Below are positions 42,457-49,995 of a stretch of DNA of 61,740 nucleotides, piece after piece. Source of the DNA: JAAFIP01 sp043778205 (lineage in GTDB: Bacteria; Pseudomonadota; Gammaproteobacteria; Burkholderiales; Burkholderiaceae_C); the NCBI GenBank assembly GCA_043778205.1, contig JAYWGO010000108.1, positions 1 through 61,740 on the forward strand, given 5' to 3'. The notes under the pieces were generated by a model. The model did not search any database. It had not been told where the DNA came from and saw only the letters and a program-made list of their open reading frames with translations. Both the position numbers and the translations under genes were made by a program. Positions within the stretch are counted from its first letter, which is position 1. Each line of letters begins with the position of its first letter.

Positions 42457-43200
42457 CTACGGTGCCTTGGACGAGGCCAAGATGACCGCGTGCAGGTCAC
42501 TGCCAAAGCCGCGCACTTCGTCCATCACGGCTTTGTTGCGCCGTACCAGCCAGTTGTAGCCCAGCACGGCGGGCACCGCCACCGCCAAGCCTATGGCCGT
42601 CATGATCAATGCCTCGCCCACCGGGCCAGCTACTTTGTCGATTGACGCTTGGCCCGAAATGCCAATGGCGGTCAGCGCATGGTAAATGCCCCACACCGTG
42701 CCAAACAGGCCCACAAACGGCGCGGTAGAGCCCACGGTGGCCAACAAAGCCAGCCCGCTCTGTGCGCGGCTTTGCACCCGTTCAACAGCGCGCCCTATGC
42801 ACATGCTGATCCAGTCGTTCAGCGGTATATGGCCCATCAGGCCTTCGTGTTTTTTGCTGGCCTCCAGGCTGGCGTCGGCAATAAAGCGGTAGGGGCTGCC
42901 CTCGTCCAGCGCCTGTGCGCCCTGCGCTACGGTGCCTGCAGGCCAAAACTTCTGCGCTGCGTCGGTGGCCTGGCGCAGCATGGTGCGCTGCTCCAAAAAC
43001 TTCACCACCATCGTGTACCAACTGCCCAAGCTCATCAGTACCAAGGTCAGCAGCACCAGCTTAGCCACCAGGTCAGAGCTTGCCCACAGCGCAGCCAGGC
43101 CGTAGGGGTTTTCAGCCGCCCATGCTGCGGGCGCGTAGCTGGCCGCAAGCAAAGTAGCAGCCCAAGCCGCCCCACGCAAAAGTTTAGTTAACACAAACAC
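42457..43200 (-). CDS. exbB: ExbB/TolQ family proton channel protein
   Basis: A 247-residue membrane protein with an N-terminal hydrophobic leader (GAAWAATLLAASYAPAAWAA), a first helix LVLLTLVLMSLGSWYTMVVK, and the conserved pair of helices with GSTAPFVGLFGTVWGIYHAL and GEALIMTAIGLAVAVPAVLG. The TIGLAVAVPAV motif marks the MotA/TolQ/ExbB family. It is first of the exbB-exbD-exbD-tonB unit. Confidence 0.93.
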   Translation of the reverse strand: MFVLTKLLRGAAWAATLLAASYAPAAWAAENPYGLAALWASSDLVAKLVLLTLVLMSLGSWYTMVVKFLEQRTMLRQATDAAQKFWPAGTVAQGAQALDEGSPYRFIADASLEASKKHEGLMGHIPLNDWISMCIGRAVERVQSRAQSGLALLATVGSTAPFVGLFGTVWGIYHALTAIGISGQASIDKVAGPVGEALIMTAIGLAVAVPAVLGYNWLVRRNKAVMDEVRGFGSDLHAVILASSKAP

Positions 43201-43257
43201 GGTGAATTTTTCGATCTAGGTAAGGTACTGCAGAGCTTGCCATAATACTACATTATT

Positions 43258-43287
43258 GATAGCTGCTCGTGCAGCATTTCCTTGGGC
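43258..43287 (+). repeat. AQGN repeat replacing the 5' end of a lipoprotein gene
   Basis: Core GATAGCTGCTCGTGCAGC then ATTTCCTTGGGC, flank GAGAGGGTTAAAA. It lies just before a reading frame with a lipobox that lacks a start codon, and the frame's first stop (TAA at 43296) lies in the repeat flank. Confidence 0.9.
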
Positions 43288-43319
43288 GAGAGGGTTAAAA
43301 GACCCTACAAAAACGCAAC

Positions 43320-43826
43320 CTGTATAGCCCGTACGTTGGCCTGCTTGCCTGCGGCTGCGGTGGCGACCCCAGCAGCGGCGCTGTGGGGCCTGCGGGAGCC
43401 AATGGCGCAGCAAGAGCCACGGGTGCTGCAGGCCTAGATGGCACCAACGGCAGTCCGGGTGCTGTCGGCCCCGGTGCGGGCGTATTGGCTGTTAACAATG
43501 CCGCCTTGGCCAGCATGGCGCAGGCCAACTCTGTCACCCTAGAAGTCACCCTCGATGGTGCAAGCCAAGTCCTGCGCATGTTCACCCCTGCCACAGCGCC
43601 CAATGCCGTGGGCACTTTTGTAGGAGGCGGTACAGGCAACAAAGGCATTGTCGGCTTGAGCGGTTTTAACGGCATGAAGCTTACCGACTTGGGCGGCCTG
43701 GAGTTTGATTTCAAGCTTGTACAAGGCCCAGCCAACAACTTCTACATGAACTTCATTGTCGACCTCGACTGCAACGCCGACGAAGCCCTGAGCGCACCCA
43801 CGGCAGGCGCACTGGCTGCTAGGTGA
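43320..43826 (+). pseudogene. Collagen-like lipoprotein remnant lacking its start
   Basis: The frame contains a lipobox-like segment LLACGCGGDPSSGAVGPAG, then Gly-X-Y rich sequence (ANGAARATGAAGLDGTNGSP), then a beta-rich region (NSVTLEVTLDGASQVLRMFT, GLEFDFKLVQGPANNFYMNF). The lipobox normally follows a signal peptide, but going upstream there is no ATG, GTG or TTG before an in-frame stop at 43296, which falls in the flank of an AQGN repeat. A shorter product could start at GTG 43383, but it would lack any signal. So insertion or decay removed the 5' end. The C terminus (ADEALSAPTAGALAAR) may also be truncated. Confidence 0.6.
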
Positions 43827-43927
43827 TTCAACCAACTTGGTCACCAGAGAAATTTACGTCAAACGCCTTCGTGTGCGTGACAGGGTGATTACGTTTAACT
43901 GAAGCATCGGTTTGAAACTATCAATTA

Positions 43928-43957
43928 AATAGCTGCTTGTGCAGCATTTCCTTGGGC
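43928..43957 (+). repeat. AQGN repeat downstream of the lipoprotein remnant
   Basis: Perfect core AATAGCTGCTTGTGCAGC then ATTTCCTTGGGC. The downstream flank (TTGAAGGG) is atypical. With the copy at 43258 it brackets the lipoprotein remnant in direct orientation. The remaining part of 43827-44040 shows nothing else I recognise. Confidence 0.92.
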
Positions 43958-44040
43958 TTGAAGGGTAATTGCCACCAAAAACACCGCAGCGCTGATCAAG
44001 CACCTCGCTTACCAAGCCATTGGCTTTTGCAATGCCGCAA

Positions 44041-44076
44041 TAAGAAAGCCCGCAGACTATTCTGCGGGCTTTTTTG
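44041..44076. terminator. Bidirectional terminator downstream of aceA
   Basis: AAGCCCGCAG-ACTATT-CTGCGGGCTT with T runs on both sides. It serves aceA on the minus strand, ending 41 bases after its stop, and anything from the plus side. Confidence 0.88.
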
Positions 44077-44116
44077 CATCAACGCTCAGCTAGCCCAGCA
44101 CTTGCCGGATGCTGGC

Positions 44117-45442
44117 TTAAGCATGCTTTTTGTCAAAAAACTGCTCATCTTCTGTAGAGCCTTTCAGCGCTGCGGTAGATGCATTGGCTTCAATGGTGGT
44201 GGTTACTGAGTCAAAGTAACCGGTGCCTACTTCACGCTGGTGCTTCACAGCGGTAAAGCCGCGTGCAGCTGCAGCAAACTCTTTTTCTTGCAGCTCTACG
44301 AATGCGCTCATGTTGTTGCGCGCGTAGCCGTAGGCCAGGTCAAACATGCCGTAGTTCAATGCGTGGAAACCAGCCAGTGTGATGAACTGGTACTTGTAGC
44401 CCATGGCACCCAGTTCGCGCTGGAACTTGGCAATGGTGGCGTCGTCCAGGTTCTTCTTCCAGTTAAAGCTTGGTGAGCAGTTGTAGGACAACAACTTGCC
44501 TGGGAACTTGGCGTGAATCGCATCGGCAAACTGCTTGGCAAAGGCCAGGTCAGGCGTGCCGGTTTCGCACCAGATCAAATCGGCATATTCAGCGTAAGCC
44601 AGACCGCGGCTAATGGCTTGCTCTACGCCGTTGCGGCTGCGGTAAAAGCCCTCGATGGTGCGCTCACCGGTCATAAATGGCTTGTCGTTGTCGTCTACGT
44701 CGCTGGTCACCAAATCGGCAGCTTCTGCGTCGGTACGGGCTAGCAAAATGGTGGGTGTGCCCATCACGTCGGCGGCCAAACGGGCTGCCACTAGCTTGCT
44801 AACGGCTTCGCGTGTTGGCACCAGTACTTTGCCGCCCATGTGGCCGCATTTTTTGGCAGCAGCCAATTGGTCTTCAAAGTGTACGCCTGCAGCGCCGGCT
44901 TCGATCATTGCTTTCATCAGCTCAAACGCATTCAGCACGCCGCCAAAGCCTGCTTCAGCATCGGCCACGATAGGTGCAAAGTAGTCCATGTAGCCAGCGT
45001 CGCCTGGGCCTTTGCCTTCGGCCCACTGGATTTGGTCTGCGCGGGTGAAGGTGGCGTTGATTTTTTTGACAACTTTTGGCACGCTGTCTACGCTGTACAG
45101 CGACTGGTCAGGGTACATTTCGCCGTTGCTGTTTGCATCGCCAGCGACTTGCCAGCCAGACAGGTAAATGGCTTTGAGGCCCGCTTTAACTTGCTGCATG
45201 GCTTGGTTGCCGGTCATCGCGCCCAAGCTGTTCACAAACGGCTCAGTGTTGATCAGGTTCCACAGCTTTTCTGCTCCGCGCTGTGCGTGGGTGTGCTCTA
45301 CTTTGACCGAGCCACGCAGTTTGACCACATCAGCCGCGCTGTAACCGCGCTTAATGCCCTTCCAACGTGGGTTTTCAGCCCAGTCTTTTTCAATCGCTGC
45401 AATTTGTTGTTCGCGGGTTTGGTTGGTCCAGTTAGCAGTCAT
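44117..45442 (-). CDS. aceA: Isocitrate lyase
   Basis: Splits isocitrate into glyoxylate and succinate, the first step of the glyoxylate bypass for growth on acetate or fatty acids. The 441-residue sequence has AENPRWKGIKRGYSAADVVK at the N terminus, the catalytic-loop motif KKCGHMGGKVLVPTREAVSK with the essential Cys, and AGFGGVLNAFELMKAMIEAG. A clear AAGGAGC ribosome binding site precedes the ATG. Upstream lies a strong palindromic operator candidate. It is consistent with the alkane hydroxylase in this window, since alkane breakdown yields acetyl-CoA. Confidence 0.97.
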   Translation of the reverse strand: MTANWTNQTREQQIAAIEKDWAENPRWKGIKRGYSAADVVKLRGSVKVEHTHAQRGAEKLWNLINTEPFVNSLGAMTGNQAMQQVKAGLKAIYLSGWQVAGDANSNGEMYPDQSLYSVDSVPKVVKKINATFTRADQIQWAEGKGPGDAGYMDYFAPIVADAEAGFGGVLNAFELMKAMIEAGAAGVHFEDQLAAAKKCGHMGGKVLVPTREAVSKLVAARLAADVMGTPTILLARTDAEAADLVTSDVDDNDKPFMTGERTIEGFYRSRNGVEQAISRGLAYAEYADLIWCETGTPDLAFAKQFADAIHAKFPGKLLSYNCSPSFNWKKNLDDATIAKFQRELGAMGYKYQFITLAGFHALNYGMFDLAYGYARNNMSAFVELQEKEFAAAARGFTAVKHQREVGTGYFDSVTTTIEANASTAALKGSTEDEQFFDKKHA

Positions 45443-45491
45443 AGGAAGCTCCTTAGGGGATAGTTAAAAATCGAAAGCCGATGGGTTAACT

Positions 45492-45540
45492 ATAAGTCTT
45501 CTATAAGACTTTTGGCAAGACTTATATCTTATAGAAGAGT
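45492..45540. promoter_or_regulatory. Palindromic operator candidate upstream of aceA
   Basis: TCTTCTATAAGA (45497-45508) and its exact reverse complement TCTTATAGAAGA (45527-45538) lie 18 bases apart. The first also sits in a local palindrome AAGTCTT-CTAT-AAGACTT. The position, about 50-100 bases upstream of aceA, suits a repressor or activator of the glyoxylate bypass. The rest of 45443-45768 is A/T-rich with no gene. Confidence 0.7.
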
Positions 45541-45768
45541 AATTCTAAATTTAATAAAATCAACAAGTTACAGCTTATTTTCACAATAAGGTATTTGATT
45601 TCCTATATTGAGAAAAAATGTGGCGCTGCAGCATGGCATTATTTTTATAATGCGGTATGCCAATTGCATAGTGAAATATGCTCAAGACCAGTATATTTTG
45701 ACCACATTAGCGATTTTGAATGTATGACTCTGTGTATCGCTGTGTACTAGCATGCTCAAAAAATCGAG

Positions 45769-46228
45769 CTATCGCTTCACGACAATCACTAAGCCGCTGG
45801 CCCAAGACAGCTTGGTCAAAACCACATCATCGCGCCGCTCTAGACTGGCCATTAGGTCTGCTGTTTTTAAGTCGCGGCCTTCGGGCCAGTTGGGCCGTGG
45901 CAGCATACCGTCCACCACGTAAATACCGCCAGTTTCAAGCAAGGCGCGAGTCTGATCCTAGGTGTTTGCGCAGCACAGTCAGCACGGCAGGGTCATTGTA
46001 GATAGTGGTGATATGTGATTGTGAATCCATACCACTTAGCAACCAAGCCGTAGACAAACGTGTGCCAGATCCGAGCTCTAGCAGCTTGCCCGCAGGCTTG
46101 CTGGCGGCTAAGCTGCGCAGCAATGCACAACCCAATGGCTCTGATGCCATGTTGAAACCCATGGCTTGCGTATCGTGCCAAATGGCCGCCAACATAGGCG
46201 GCTCAGTAAGGGCGATCCAGTCTTGCAT
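45769..46228 (-). pseudogene. O-methyltransferase-like pseudogene
   Basis: The first part reads MQDWIALTEPPMLAAIWHDT and the SAM-binding segment GKLLELGSGTRLSTAWLLSG, then HITTIYNDPAVLTVLRKHLG, and stops at about residue 97. The C-terminal family sequence continues in a different frame: ETGGIYVVDGMLPRPNWPEG and VVLTKLSWASGLVIVVKR, ending at TAG 45769-45771. The middle of the domain is missing, so an internal deletion joined the parts out of frame near 45955. A remnant of a small class I SAM methyltransferase. It is 6 bases from the next gene. Confidence 0.8.
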
Positions 46229-46234
46229 GTATGG

Positions 46235-47164
46235 TTACCTTTCTATTTGAACCGGCTGGCGCACCGCCCACATAGCAGCTGCAATCAAGGCGCAGGCCAG
46301 CGCTACGTTCCAACCCACAGGCTCTGCGTCGGCATAACCCCAGCCCAGAGCAACCAATGGCACCATATAGGTACACGATGAGGCATTCACAGCGCCCCAG
46401 CGGGCAATGAGCCAGTTGTAGCCAGTAACTGCTACCACTGAAAACAAAGCCAAGGCCAGCAAATACAGAACAGGCAGCCAACTGATGTGGCTGCGCATAC
46501 TAGGTGTATCAGCTTGCACTAGCAGCACCATCAGCATCGCCAAGGCCATAACCTGAAAACTCAACGCAGTGACATGCAAGGGATCAAGCTGCGACAAATT
46601 ACGGCGGTAGTTTTGTGCGGCTAAGCCCCAGCACATCGTCGCAAACAATGCCGCAGCCAGTGCGCTGCCCGACACATTGCCATGCGCACCACTTAAACCG
46701 CTGGTGCCTGTGCCATCACCAACCCAGCGTAATGCCGCTACGCCGCATGTACCCAGCACCACGCCAAGCCAGTGCAAAACACGCCAGGGCAAACCATATA
46801 AAACGACACCAGCAATAAGTGCCATCATCGGCGCTAAGCTGGCAATAACGCCCGCAAAACTGCTGGGAATAGACTGCTGCGCCCATGTCATAAGGCCTAC
46901 TGGCAATACGCTGCCCACTAGGGCCAAATGCACAATCGGAATCGCATGCTTTTTATACAACGCGCCCTGCGCTGCACATGCCTTGATAGCCAGAGGCAGC
47001 AGTAGCATGGCCCCCAGAACATACCGCCCCGCCACCACCTGCACAACAGACCAGTGCACAAGACAAGTTTTAACCGCCATAAACGTACTGCCCCACAGCA
47101 ATACAACCACTACGAAAATAATAGCTGCTTGTGCAGCATTTCCTTGGGCCAAAACCTTATTCAT
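46235..47164 (-). CDS. EamA/DMT family transporter with a repeat-derived N terminus
   Basis: A ten-helix drug/metabolite transporter of about 309 residues. Family traits are VLLWGSTFMAVKTCLVHWSV in helix 1, RYVLGAMLLLPLAI, and duplicated EamA domains (GSALAAALFATMCWGLAAQN, AVTGYNWLIARWGAVNASSC). I take the start MNKVLAQGNAAQAAII at 47164; MDSG at 47176 is also possible. The first residues come from an AQGN repeat running straight into helix 1, so the repeat provides the N terminus. Substrate unknown. There is no terminator before it, but the leuA stop is 170 bases away. Confidence 0.85.
   Translation of the reverse strand: MNKVLAQGNAAQAAIIFVVVVLLWGSTFMAVKTCLVHWSVVQVVAGRYVLGAMLLLPLAIKACAAQGALYKKHAIPIVHLALVGSVLPVGLMTWAQQSIPSSFAGVIASLAPMMALIAGVVLYGLPWRVLHWLGVVLGTCGVAALRWVGDGTGTSGLSGAHGNVSGSALAAALFATMCWGLAAQNYRRNLSQLDPLHVTALSFQVMALAMLMVLLVQADTPSMRSHISWLPVLYLLALALFSVVAVTGYNWLIARWGAVNASSCTYMVPLVALGWGYADAEPVGWNVALACALIAAAMWAVRQPVQIER
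47120..47149 (+). repeat. AQGN repeat at the EamA transporter start
   Basis: Perfect core AATAGCTGCTTGTGCAGC then ATTTCCTTGGGC, flank CAAAACCTTATTC. Antisense to the gene; it encodes AQGNAAQAAI directly after the start codon MNKVL and before membrane helix 1. Confidence 0.92.
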
Positions 47165-47336
47165 ACCTGAATCCATGTAACTTATGCGGCCTACGATCAC
47201 CTGATACGCTGCCGCGATAAGCACGGCGGATCAGGCGAGCGCTAGTCGGCCTAGCCGCTGCATAAGCAGCGTTAGTAATGGCATCAGGTAGTGCATGGTG
47301 CGGCCGTAAAGTTCAAGAGCTTGTGCTGTAATTCAA

Positions 47337-48905
47337 TTAGCCCTGCGCTGCTACCCGGTCGGCTTTGCTGTGCAGCTTGTTCAATGCGCTGATGTACGCT
47401 TTGGCAGATGCGACAACGATGTCGGGGTCTGCCCCAACACCGTTGACCACGCGTCCAGAGTTTTGCAGCCTGACCGTCACTTCCCCTTGGCTCTCTGTTG
47501 ACCCGCTTATGGCGTTCACAGAATAGAGCACCATCTCTGCGCCGCTTTTGGCATGCGTTTCGATGGCCTTGAGGGATGCGTCGACCGGGCCGTTGCCGTC
47601 CGAACTGCCTTTGACTTCTTTGCCCGCCACCGTAAACACGACGCTCGCCTGAGGGCGCTCGCCGGTTTCACTGCGTTGAGACAAAGAAACAAAACCGTAA
47701 TGCTCGTTGTCATGCGTGATGGACTCATCGCTGACCAGAGCCAAAATATCTTCGTCAAAAATTTCTGATTTCTTATCAGCCAATTCTTTGAATTTTGCGA
47801 AGGCTAAATTCACATCCGCCTCAGCTTCAATCACCACACCGAGGTCTTGCAAGCGCTGCTTGAAAGCATTGCGGCCACTGAGCTTGCCCAGCACAATTTT
47901 GTTAGCCGTCCAGCCCACGTCTTCCGCGCGCATGATCTCGTAGGTGTCGCGCGCCTTGAGCACACCGTCTTGGTGGATGCCGCTGGCATGGGCAAAGGCG
48001 TTGGCCCCCACCACGGCCTTGTTAGGCTGCACCACAAAACCCGTGGTTTGGCTGACCATGCGGCTGGCTTGCAAAATTTGCTTGGTGTCAATACCCAGGC
48101 TCAAGTTAAAGTAGTCTTTGCGCGTTTTCACGGCCATCACAATTTCTTCTAAGCTGCAATTGCCTGCGCGCTCACCTAAGCCGTTGATGGTGCATTCAAC
48201 TTGGCGTGCGCCGCCAATTTTTACCCCTGCCAAGCTGTTGGCCACCGCCATGCCCAAGTCGTTATGGCAGTGCACTGACCACACCACCTCTGCGCCAAAA
48301 TTAGTGCGGTTGCGCAAGTCTTTAATGAAATTGCCGTAGAGTTCTGGAATAGCGTAGCCCACGGTATCGGGAATATTCAAGGTGGTGGCGCCCTCTTCCA
48401 CCACAGCTTTAAGCACCTGCTCCAAAAAATCAGGGTCGCTGCGGTAGCCATCTTCGGGGCTAAATTCAATATCAGCGCACAAGTTGCGGGCGTAGCGCAC
48501 GCTTTGGCGCGCTTGCTCTAGCACCTGGGCGCGCGTCATGCGCAGCTTCTTTTCCATGTGCAAGTCGCTGGTGGCCAAAAAGATGTGGATACGGCCACGG
48601 TTTGCACCCTTGATAGCCTCAGCTACACGGGAAATATCACGGTCATTGGCCCGTGCAAGGCCGCAAATAGTGGAGTCTTTGATGGCGTTGGCAATCGCTT
48701 GCACGCATTCAAAATCACCATTCGAGCTGGCTGGAAAACCTGCCTCGATCACATCGACCTTTAAGCGCTCTAACTGGCGGGCAATACGTAACTTCTCATC
48801 CTTGGTCATCGATGCACCGGGCGACTGCTCGCCATCGCGCAAGGTGGTGTCAAAAATAATGAGTTTTTCGGGGGTGGTTTCGGTGGCGGTCATGGCTGGC
48901 TCCAA
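47337..48905 (-). CDS. leuA: 2-isopropylmalate synthase
   Basis: Makes 2-isopropylmalate from acetyl-CoA and 2-ketoisovalerate, the first committed step of leucine synthesis. The 522-residue protein has FDTTLRDGEQSPGASMTKDE near residue 18, the metal site HCHNDLGMAVANSLAGVKIG, and a C-terminal regulatory domain (EVTVRLQNSGRVVNGVGADP, DIVVASAKAYISALNKLH) for leucine feedback. A leader peptide and attenuator lie upstream. The usual ilv-pssA-leuA arrangement places it downstream of ilvC and pssA. Confidence 0.97.
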   Translation of the reverse strand: MEPAMTATETTPEKLIIFDTTLRDGEQSPGASMTKDEKLRIARQLERLKVDVIEAGFPASSNGDFECVQAIANAIKDSTICGLARANDRDISRVAEAIKGANRGRIHIFLATSDLHMEKKLRMTRAQVLEQARQSVRYARNLCADIEFSPEDGYRSDPDFLEQVLKAVVEEGATTLNIPDTVGYAIPELYGNFIKDLRNRTNFGAEVVWSVHCHNDLGMAVANSLAGVKIGGARQVECTINGLGERAGNCSLEEIVMAVKTRKDYFNLSLGIDTKQILQASRMVSQTTGFVVQPNKAVVGANAFAHASGIHQDGVLKARDTYEIMRAEDVGWTANKIVLGKLSGRNAFKQRLQDLGVVIEAEADVNLAFAKFKELADKKSEIFDEDILALVSDESITHDNEHYGFVSLSQRSETGERPQASVVFTVAGKEVKGSSDGNGPVDASLKAIETHAKSGAEMVLYSVNAISGSTESQGEVTVRLQNSGRVVNGVGADPDIVVASAKAYISALNKLHSKADRVAAQG

Positions 48906-48955
48906 AAAATAAAAATACAGTAAGGGTGAGATTGAAAATCAAAGAGGCAAAGAAA

Positions 48956-48984
48956 AAGGCCCGGTGTTTTTAACAGCGGGCCTT
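48956..48984 (-). terminator. leuA attenuator terminator
   Basis: On the minus strand AAGGCCCG-CTGTTAAAAACAC-CGGGCCTT is followed by TTTTTC. It lies between the leucine-rich leader peptide and the leuA start, as expected for transcription attenuation. Confidence 0.88.
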
Positions 48985-49005
48985 AAGAGGGGGTATGCGC
49001 GTGCG

Positions 49006-49059
49006 CTACCAACTCCGCCCGGGTGGCAGTAGTAGTAGCACAATCGAAATTTGATTCAT
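49006..49059 (-). CDS. leuL: leuA leader peptide
   Basis: A 17-residue reading frame MNQISIVLLLLPPGRSW ends in TAG. It contains four consecutive leucine codons (CTA CTA CTA CTG), with the CTA codon usually rare. It lies upstream of a Rho-independent terminator and then leuA, the classic architecture of leucine-controlled attenuation. When charged tRNA-Leu is scarce the ribosome would stall at the Leu run and prevent the terminator. Too short for routine gene calling. Confidence 0.88.
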   Translation of the reverse strand: MNQISIVLLLLPPGRSW

Positions 49060-49102
49060 AGGCATGAATATAGCACAGATTTTTTTGGCTTACGTAAACT
49101 GC

Positions 49103-49909
49103 TCAGTGCAAGCCACGCTCTTCTGGCTCGTCTTTAGACGTAGCAATTACGCTGGTTTGCTGGCCTTTGGCCTTGCGGTAAGCGTACACCACATAGCCAC
49201 TGACACCGTAGGCCACAAAAATACCGAACAACACAATAGGCGGGTCAATGTTGATGATCGCTATGCCCAGAGCAATCCCCACCACAGCAATAAAAGGCAC
49301 CGATTTTTTAAAATTTATGTCTTTAAAACTGTAATACGGTATGTTGGTCACCATGGTGAGGCCCGATAACAGGGTGCAGGCAAACATGGCCCACTTGGCA
49401 CTTGCAGAGGTAATGTCCAAGTCCGTCATCAGCCAAATAAACCCAGCCACCAGTGCAGCCGCCGCTGGGCTAGGCAAGCCCTGAAAATAGCGTTTGTCCA
49501 CCACACTGGTATTGACGTTGAAACGTGCCAGCCGCAATGCCGCACATGCGCAATACACAAACGATGCAATCCAGCCCCAGCGGCCCAAGTCTTTAAGTGA
49601 CCATGCATACGCAATCAGCGCAGGCGCTGCACCAAAGCTCACCATGTCCGATAGCGAGTCCATTTGCTCGCCAAAAGCGCTTTGGGTGTTGGTCATGCGG
49701 GCTACGCGGCCGTCTAAACTGTCCAGCACCATAGCGCAAAACACGCCAATAGCAGCCTCACTGAAGCGCCCGTTCATCGCCATGACTACAGCGTAAAACC
49801 CGCCAAACAAGCCGGCCAGCGTGAACAGGTTGGGCAATATGTAAATACCTTTTTTGCGCGGCTTGTCAAGCAGCAAAGGCGTGGGGGAAGTTTCGTGTCC
49901 GTCGTGCAT
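49103..49909 (-). CDS. pssA: CDP-diacylglycerol-serine O-phosphatidyltransferase
   Basis: Makes phosphatidylserine, the precursor of phosphatidylethanolamine. It is a membrane CDP-alcohol phosphotransferase with the signature DSLDGRVARMTNTQSAFGEQ then MDSLSDMVSFG, holding all the conserved Asp residues. About 269 residues with several membrane helices. I start at MHDGHETSPT (49909), since the longer frame adds only MLYTLA. The gene regularly sits between ilvC and leuA in this group. A terminator separates it from ilvC. Confidence 0.93.
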   Translation of the reverse strand: MHDGHETSPTPLLLDKPRKKGIYILPNLFTLAGLFGGFYAVVMAMNGRFSEAAIGVFCAMVLDSLDGRVARMTNTQSAFGEQMDSLSDMVSFGAAPALIAYAWSLKDLGRWGWIASFVYCACAALRLARFNVNTSVVDKRYFQGLPSPAAAALVAGFIWLMTDLDITSASAKWAMFACTLLSGLTMVTNIPYYSFKDINFKKSVPFIAVVGIALGIAIINIDPPIVLFGIFVAYGVSGYVVYAYRKAKGQQTSVIATSKDEPEERGLH

Positions 49910-49934
49910 GGCTAGAGTGTAAAGCACCGCGCTG

Positions 49935-49972
49935 AAAAAACAAAACCGCCTGCAGCGGTGGCTGCGGCGGTT
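49935..49972 (-). terminator. Terminator after ilvC
   Basis: Minus-strand stem ACCGCCGCAGC-CACC-GCTGCAGGCGGT followed by TTTTGTTTTTT. It ends the ilvBHC transcript before pssA. A short palindrome AAGCTGT-GT-ACAGCTT at 49982-49997 lies right at the ilvC stop. Confidence 0.88.
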
Positions 49973-49995
49973 GTGCTTTTAAAGCTGTGTACAGC

